Shown piece by piece: positions 5,434 through 9,054 of a DNA stretch of 9,054 nt. The DNA is taken from assembly GCA_031272745.1 (NCBI GenBank), contig JAISTF010000102.1, positions 1 through 9,054 of the forward strand. Direction: 5' to 3'. This DNA is from Eubacteriales Family XIII. Incertae Sedis bacterium (GTDB taxonomy: Bacteria; Bacillota; Clostridia; Peptostreptococcales; Anaerovoracaceae). Made by a program: the position numbers and the translations under genes. Below the pieces are notes generated by a model. That model was given only the letters and a program-made list of their open reading frames with translations. It was not told the DNA's origin and made no database searches. How positions within the stretch are numbered: position 1 is the first letter of the stretch; every line of letters starts with the position of its first letter.

Positions 5434-7941
5434 TTATCCTTTCACCACGATGTTGACGAGCCTGCCCGGCACGCCCACGATCTTCACCACGTCCTTGCCT
5501 TCGAGCAACGCCCGCACCTCGGGCAGTTCCTGCGCGTGGGCCGCAAGCGCCTGCGCGTCAAGACCCGCCGGCACGACCGCCTTGCCGCGCACCTTCCCGT
5601 TCACCTGCAGCGCGATCTCCTGCGTGTCGACCTCGAGCGCCGCGGGATCGTACGCGGGCCACGCCGCGAGCAACACGGACTCTTCGTGCCCATAGGCCTC
5701 CCACATCTCCTCGCAGAGATGCGGCGTGAACGGCGCCAAAAGCAAAATGAGCGTCTCGCAAACCTCCCGCAGCAAAGCCGCGTTCCCGTCCGCTTCCTTG
5801 TACTTATACGCCGCGTTCACGAGCTCCATGATTGCGCTGATCGCGGTATTGAACTGGTACCGCTCGCCGATATCGCCCGTCACCTTCTTGATTGTGGCAT
5901 GCAGCGCAAACCGCAGCGCCCGCGCCGCATCATCATCGGCGGGCGGCAGGATGCCGCCCCTACAATCCGCAGGCGTAGGGGCGGGGCTTGCCCCGCCCGC
6001 ATCATCCAGCGCCGCCTTGCACAACCGCCATACGCGCGCCAAAAACCGGTGGCTCCCCTCGACGCCCGCATCCGACCAGTCGAGCTCCTTCTCCGGCGGC
6101 GACGCAAACAGGATGAACAGCCGCGCCGTGTCCGCCCCGTACTTCGCAATGATCTCCTCCGGCGACACGACGTTGCCGATCGACTTGCTCATCTTCTTGC
6201 CGTCCTTGATCACCATGCCCTGCGTGAGCAGGTTCGTGAACGGCTCGTCCGTCGGCGCGTAGCCGATGTCATACAAAAACTTCGTGAAGAACCGCGCGTA
6301 CAACAGATGCAAAATCGCGTGCTCCACGCCGCCGATGTACTGGTCGACGGGCATCCATTTCCGCACGGCCGCGTCCGAGAAAATCCGCTCGTCGTTGCGC
6401 GCGTCCGTATACCGCAGGAAGTACCACGACGAGTCGAGGAACGTGTCCATCGTGTCGACTTCGCGCTCCGCGGGCCCGCCGCACACCGGACAGACCGTCT
6501 CGCGAAACGACTTGCTCGTCGTCAGCGGCGATTGCCCCTTCCCCGTGAACTGCACATCCTCGGGCAACAGCACGGGCAGATTCTCCTCCTTCTCGGGCAC
6601 CCAGCCGCATGTTTCGCAGTGAATCATCGGGATCGGCGTGCCCCAATACCGCTGCCGCGAGATGAGCCAATCGCGCAGCCGGAAATTCACGGTCGCCTGC
6701 CCGAAGCCCTGCTTTTCGACATAAGCCGTGATCTCGCGGATCGCGTCTTTGTTATTGAGTCCGTCAAACGGACCGGAGTTCACCATCGTGCCTTCCGCGA
6801 CAAACGCAGCGGTTAAGTTATTCAAATCCAGCTCAGGGTTTCCGGGGTCCACAACAGGCACGACCGGCAGGTCGTATTTCCGCGCAAACTCGAAGTCGCG
6901 CTCGTCATGCGCCGGCACCGCCATGATCGCGCCCGTGCCGTAGTCCATGAGCACGTAGTTCGCGATGTAGATGGGCACGCGCGCGCCGTTCAGCGGGTTC
7001 ACGGCGTAGCGGCCGATGAACAGCCCCTCTTTTTCGAGCGTCGTTGAGGCGCGGTCGATGTCGTTCAGGTACTGCAGCTTGTCCTTGAAGACCGCCACCT
7101 GCGGCGCGTACTCCGTGCCGTCCGTGAGCGGGCCGACGAAGGGGTGCTCCGGCGCGAGCACCATGTAGGTGACGCCGTAGAGCGTGTCGGGGCGCGTCGT
7201 GAAGATGCGCAGCTTCTCGCCGAAGCCCTCGACGGGGAAGTCGACCTCCGCGCCCGTGCTGCGGCCGATCCAGTTTTTCTGCATGAGCTTCACGTTGTCC
7301 GGCCAGCCGCCGAGCTTCGCGTCGATGTCGTCCAAAAGCCGCTGCGCGTATTTCGTGATGGCGAGGTACCACTGATCGAGGTCGCGCTTGCCGACCTCTG
7401 TGCCGCAGCGCTCGCACCGCCCGTCCACGACCTGCTCGTTGGCGAGCACGGTCTCGCAGTCCGGGCACCAATTCACGGGGTTCTTCTTTTTGTACGCGAG
7501 CCCCGCCTTGAAAAACTGCACGAAGATCCACTGCGTCCAACGATACACCTCGGGGTCGCACATCGCGATCTCGCGGTCCCAGTCGTAGGAGAAGCCGAGC
7601 GTCTTGAGCTGCGCGCGCATCTCGTCAATGTTCGCGTGCGTCCAAAGGTCGGGGCGCACGCCGTTCTTGATGGCCGCGTTTTCCGCCGGCAGCCCGAACG
7701 CGTCCCACCCCATCGGGTGCAGCACGTTTTTCCCGTTCATGCGCAGGAAGCGCGCCGCCACGTCGCCGATCGAGTAGTTGCGCACATGCCCCATATGCAG
7801 CTTTCCCGACGGGTACGGGAACATCTCAAGCAGGTAAAACGCCTCGCCCGCTCCCTCATTGTCCGTTTTGAATAACTTCTGCGCCTCCCAGCGCTCCTGC
7901 CATTTTGTTTCGATTGCCTTCGGTTCGTATTTTTCGTTCAT
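5434..7941 (-). CDS. leuS: Leucyl-tRNA synthetase (leucine--tRNA ligase)
   Basis: The 835-residue class I synthetase charges tRNA-Leu in the cytoplasm. The HIGH-type motif is HMGH (49-52) in PYPSGKLHMGH, and KMSKS is at 583-587. The CP1 editing domain shows TTRPDTLYG (248-256) and PAHDERD (343-349), so post-transfer editing is likely intact. Cysteine pairs CPDC (159-162), CERC (176-179), CETC (442-445) and CPVC (484-487) suggest zinc-binding modules. The anticodon-binding domain follows residue 670, and the C-terminal domain ends near PGRLVNIVV. The gene starts 15 bases after rsfS with GGGAG just upstream; no T-box leader fits in that gap. Residues about 649-668 (GGASPAPTPADCRGGILPPA) are encoded by a palindromic repeat inserted in frame between the catalytic core and the anticodon domain, as described in a separate entry. 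The function call is certain. Confidence 0.99.
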   Translation of the reverse strand: MNEKYEPKAIETKWQERWEAQKLFKTDNEGAGEAFYLLEMFPYPSGKLHMGHVRNYSIGDVAARFLRMNGKNVLHPMGWDAFGLPAENAAIKNGVRPDLWTHANIDEMRAQLKTLGFSYDWDREIAMCDPEVYRWTQWIFVQFFKAGLAYKKKNPVNWCPDCETVLANEQVVDGRCERCGTEVGKRDLDQWYLAITKYAQRLLDDIDAKLGGWPDNVKLMQKNWIGRSTGAEVDFPVEGFGEKLRIFTTRPDTLYGVTYMVLAPEHPFVGPLTDGTEYAPQVAVFKDKLQYLNDIDRASTTLEKEGLFIGRYAVNPLNGARVPIYIANYVLMDYGTGAIMAVPAHDERDFEFARKYDLPVVPVVDPGNPELDLNNLTAAFVAEGTMVNSGPFDGLNNKDAIREITAYVEKQGFGQATVNFRLRDWLISRQRYWGTPIPMIHCETCGWVPEKEENLPVLLPEDVQFTGKGQSPLTTSKSFRETVCPVCGGPAEREVDTMDTFLDSSWYFLRYTDARNDERIFSDAAVRKWMPVDQYIGGVEHAILHLLYARFFTKFLYDIGYAPTDEPFTNLLTQGMVIKDGKKMSKSIGNVVSPEEIIAKYGADTARLFILFASPPEKELDWSDAGVEGSHRFLARVWRLCKAALDDAGGASPAPTPADCRGGILPPADDDAARALRFALHATIKKVTGDIGERYQFNTAISAIMELVNAAYKYKEADGNAALLREVCETLILLLAPFTPHLCEEMWEAYGHEESVLLAAWPAYDPAALEVDTQEIALQVNGKVRGKAVVPAGLDAQALAAHAQELPEVRALLEGKDVVKIVGVPGRLVNIVVKG
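5940..5999. repeat. Composite palindromic repeat inserted in frame within leuS
   Basis: Two GC-rich hairpins lie back to back. The first has an 8 bp stem (5941-5948 with 5952-5959) and a 3-base loop. The second has a 9 bp stem (5979-5987 with 5990-5998) around TT. Both begin GTAGGGGCGG and end CCGCCCG when the first is read on the minus strand and the second on the plus strand, so they are two copies of one repeat unit in opposite orientation, joined by about 9 bases. The block is bordered by GCATCATC at 5927-5934 and again at 5999-6006, which may be a target-site duplication or simply repeated Asp codons. The displacement is 72 bp (or 69 bp in the other register), a multiple of three either way. 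The layout resembles REP/BIME elements, and its place in a gene resembles the Rickettsia palindromic elements. Confidence 0.8.
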
Positions 7942-7956
7942 CCTACTCCCACACTT

Positions 7957-8301
7957 CTACTCATTCAATTCAAGAAACCGACCGTCCCCCCAGATCTTCT
8001 CAAGCTGATACATCTCCCGCTGCTCCGGCAGAAACACGTTCACGATGATGTCCCCGTAATCCATGAGAATCCACCCGCTCTCCGGCTGCCCCTCGATGTT
8101 CTTCGGAATCACGCCCTGCCGCGCGAGCCCGTCCTCGACCTCGTCCACGAGCGCCCCGAGCAGCCGCACGTTCGACGCCGTCGCGTTCACGAAAAAATCC
8201 GCAAACGAACTCTGCTCCGCGATGTCGATGATCGTGATGTCCTCCGCCTTCTTCGCGTCGAGAATCCCTCCGGCCTCAAGCGCGATGTCCCTGTTGTCCA
8301 A
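7957..8301 (-). CDS. rsfS: Ribosomal silencing factor RsfS
   Basis: The 114-residue protein is a full-length RsfS (YbeB/YqeL/Iojap family). It binds ribosomal protein uL14 and blocks 30S-50S joining, damping translation during starvation. Family blocks are KKAEDITIID (17-26), FADFFVNATASNVRLLGALVDEVED (33-57), EGQPESGWILMDYGDIIVNVF (70-90) and YQLEKIWGDG (98-107). The start is TTG: GGAGG lies 5 bases before it, no ATG or GTG occurs in frame back to an upstream stop at 8329-8331, and homologues begin at about this point. An ATG at 8303-8305 sits only one base after the GGAGG and is out of frame, opening a 9-codon reading frame that ends inside the gene. It leads leuS by 15 bases. A candidate promoter precedes it. 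Confidence 0.95.
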   Translation of the reverse strand: MDNRDIALEAGGILDAKKAEDITIIDIAEQSSFADFFVNATASNVRLLGALVDEVEDGLARQGVIPKNIEGQPESGWILMDYGDIIVNVFLPEQREMYQLEKIWGDGRFLELNE

Positions 8302-8331
8302 CCATACCTCCTTTTCCCTGCTCCGTAGTCA

Positions 8332-8361
8332 AATATATCTTCAGGCTATCCTCGCCTTCAA
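8332..8361 (-). promoter_or_regulatory. Candidate promoter for the rsfS-leuS-rnj operon
   Basis: On the minus strand, TTGAAG (8361-8356) and TATATT (8337-8332) are separated by 18 bp. The resulting transcript would begin near 8325 and carry the strong GGAGG site ahead of the rsfS TTG after a leader of roughly 25 bases. It sits between the repeat and rsfS, in the only gap within the run large enough for a promoter. This is a sequence match only, and read-through from yqeK is an alternative. Confidence 0.4.
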
Positions 8362-8370
8362 ACCACCATC

Positions 8371-8433
8371 GTCATTCTGGCTTTGCGTTCCATTGTCATT
8401 CTGCGCGGAGCCGAAGGCGTAGTCGCAGAATCC
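8371..8433. repeat. Intergenic palindromic repeat, GTCATTCTG...CAGAATCC type
   Basis: The unit 8395-8433 begins GTCATTCTGCG and ends CGCAGAATCC. Its 8 bp outer stem pairs 8398-8405 with 8424-8431, and a small inner hairpin GCC-GAA-GGC lies at 8410-8418. A second GTCATTCTG occurs just before it at 8371-8379 without its partner arm, probably a truncated copy. It fills the gap between the yqeK stop (8444) and the rsfS promoter. Sequences of this form recur between genes in many genomes, and this is recalled general knowledge rather than a search result. Read in RNA it could also act as a processing or attenuation hairpin. Confidence 0.65.
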
Positions 8434-8443
8434 AGCAATACAA

Positions 8444-8989
8444 TCACACCATCCTCGCCCGCAAATCCTCTATCGCTTCTTCCGTATCGTCTGTAACAGT
8501 ATACCCCTTTTTCAATAAATATTCCCGCAGCTCCACAAGCACCGTGTATGCCCCCCGTTCGAGGTCCTCGAGACACTCGTCCCGCAGCCGCGCGATGCTG
8601 TCGTACGTGCGCCCCGGCTCGACCGTGTCCGCAAGGAACACGATCAGCTCCAGCCGGCTCATCCCCGCGCGCGCCGTCGTATGATAGCGAATCGCGTTCA
8701 GCACGTCCTCATCCGTCACGCCGAACTCGCCCCGCGCCGCCTCCGCCGCCAACTCGCCGTGCCGGATGTTGTTCTCCACGCCGCCGGCAGAGTCTTTACA
8801 ATAATCATGCAGAAGCGCCGCCAGCGTCGCCCGATGCGGGTCCTCCCCGAACCGCGCCGCCATCTCCGCCGCCAGATCCATCACGCGCTTCGTGTGCGCA
8901 AACCGGCTCTCCTTCTCCTTCGCCCGCACCAGCAGATACCGACGCACATCCTCCGGCACCAGATACCGCAGGCTTTTCCCGCACGTCAT
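8444..8989 (-). CDS. yqeK: YqeK family HD-domain bis(5'-nucleosyl)-tetraphosphatase (symmetrical)
   Basis: The product is 181 residues from the first ATG. HD-domain residues are all visible: His32 in FAHTKRVMDLA, the HD pair in LLHDYCKD (His61, Asp62), His77 in IRHGELAAE, His103 in RYHTTARAGMS and Asp121 in FLADTVEPGR. YqeK enzymes hydrolyse diadenosine tetraphosphate to two ADP, and the gene commonly sits just before rsfS, as here, often after nadD. The start is uncertain: the ATG lies within a palindromic repeat (8984-9010), has no ribosome binding site, and the frame stays open upstream to the window edge at 9054. Residues before about LVPEDV (11-16) do not look like conserved family sequence. 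Either translation begins further right, or the repeat displaced the original start, or a weak downstream GTG is used. Confidence 0.9.
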   Translation of the reverse strand: MTCGKSLRYLVPEDVRRYLLVRAKEKESRFAHTKRVMDLAAEMAARFGEDPHRATLAALLHDYCKDSAGGVENNIRHGELAAEAARGEFGVTDEDVLNAIRYHTTARAGMSRLELIVFLADTVEPGRTYDSIARLRDECLEDLERGAYTVLVELREYLLKKGYTVTDDTEEAIEDLRARMV

Positions 8990-9053
8990 TCCGGGCGTGT
9001 CCCGGAATCCAAAGGATAGGTTCCGGTCGTCGACACCGTCTCTTTTGGACTCC
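8984..9053. repeat. Palindromic repeat overlapping the 5' end of yqeK
   Basis: The core 8984-9010 has a perfect 8 bp stem, ATTCCGGG (8988-8995) with CCCGGAAT (9001-9008), around CGTGT. It starts GTCATTC and ends GAATCC, like the repeat at 8395-8433, so the two appear to be variants of one family. A second imperfect inverted pair, 9004-9016 with 9041-9053 (11 of 13 positions), suggests a larger element that may continue beyond the right edge. The apparent yqeK ATG (8987-8989) is part of the left arm. Confidence 0.65.
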
Positions 9054-9054
9054 G

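Noticed and set aside
1861..6816. Very long open reading frames on the plus strand opposite yicC, the dehydrogenase, rnj and leuS (483, 743 and 551 codons).
   Set aside because: They are Arg/His/Leu/Ala-rich mirror frames produced by GC-rich codon use of the real minus-strand genes, have no recognisable domains, and run across several gene boundaries.
7942..8443. A leucine T-box leader controlling leuS.
   Set aside because: leuS follows rsfS by 15 bases, and the 142 bp gap before rsfS contains a repeat and a promoter-like sequence but no T-box sequence or specifier loop arrangement that I can see.

Overview
The window is GC-rich bacterial DNA in which every supported gene lies on the minus strand, so transcription runs from high to low coordinates. 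The gene set (YqeK, RsfS, LeuS, RNase J, a YlbF-family protein, an Ldh-family NAD(P)-dependent dehydrogenase, YicC and a molybdopterin enzyme related to pyrogallol-phloroglucinol transhydroxylase) points to an anaerobic member of the Bacillota, in Clostridia or Negativicutes. RNase J, YlbF and a neighbouring yqeK-rsfS pair are typical of that phylum. Nothing here fixes the genus.

In transcription order, the right edge holds yqeK (Ap4A hydrolase, HD family). Its apparent start codon lies inside a palindromic repeat. A gap of about 140 bp with a second repeat of the same family and a candidate promoter leads into a very compact run: rsfS (TTG start), leuS, rnj (RNase J), a ylbF-family gene, an Ldh-family dehydrogenase gene, yicC and a 63-residue zinc-ribbon protein. 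Neighbours in this run are separated by 15 bp or less, or overlap by 4 bp, and several ribosome binding sites sit inside the end of the upstream gene. This indicates one operon with translational coupling. Much of it concerns translation and RNA turnover: ribosome silencing, leucine charging, an exo/endoribonuclease, a family that modulates RNase Y in Bacillus, and the YicC endoribonuclease. The dehydrogenase is a metabolic gene in the middle of it.

Left of the zinc-ribbon gene there is an AT-rich gap of 178 bp with a plausible promoter. After it comes the N-terminal 266 codons of a molybdopterin oxidoreductase-superfamily enzyme that runs off the left edge. It keeps the Asp-Ser-Trp-Glu-Gly-Trp segment of transhydroxylase, including the molybdenum-ligand serine, and lacks the N-terminal iron-sulfur cysteines of most relatives.

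The most unusual structure is inside leuS. Two GC-rich palindromes of one repeat family, in opposite orientation, form an insertion-like block of about 60-70 bp flanked by short direct repeats. It preserves the reading frame and adds about 20 residues between the catalytic core and the anticodon-binding domain. With the two other palindromes near yqeK, it suggests a genome populated by small mobile palindromic elements that can enter coding sequence.
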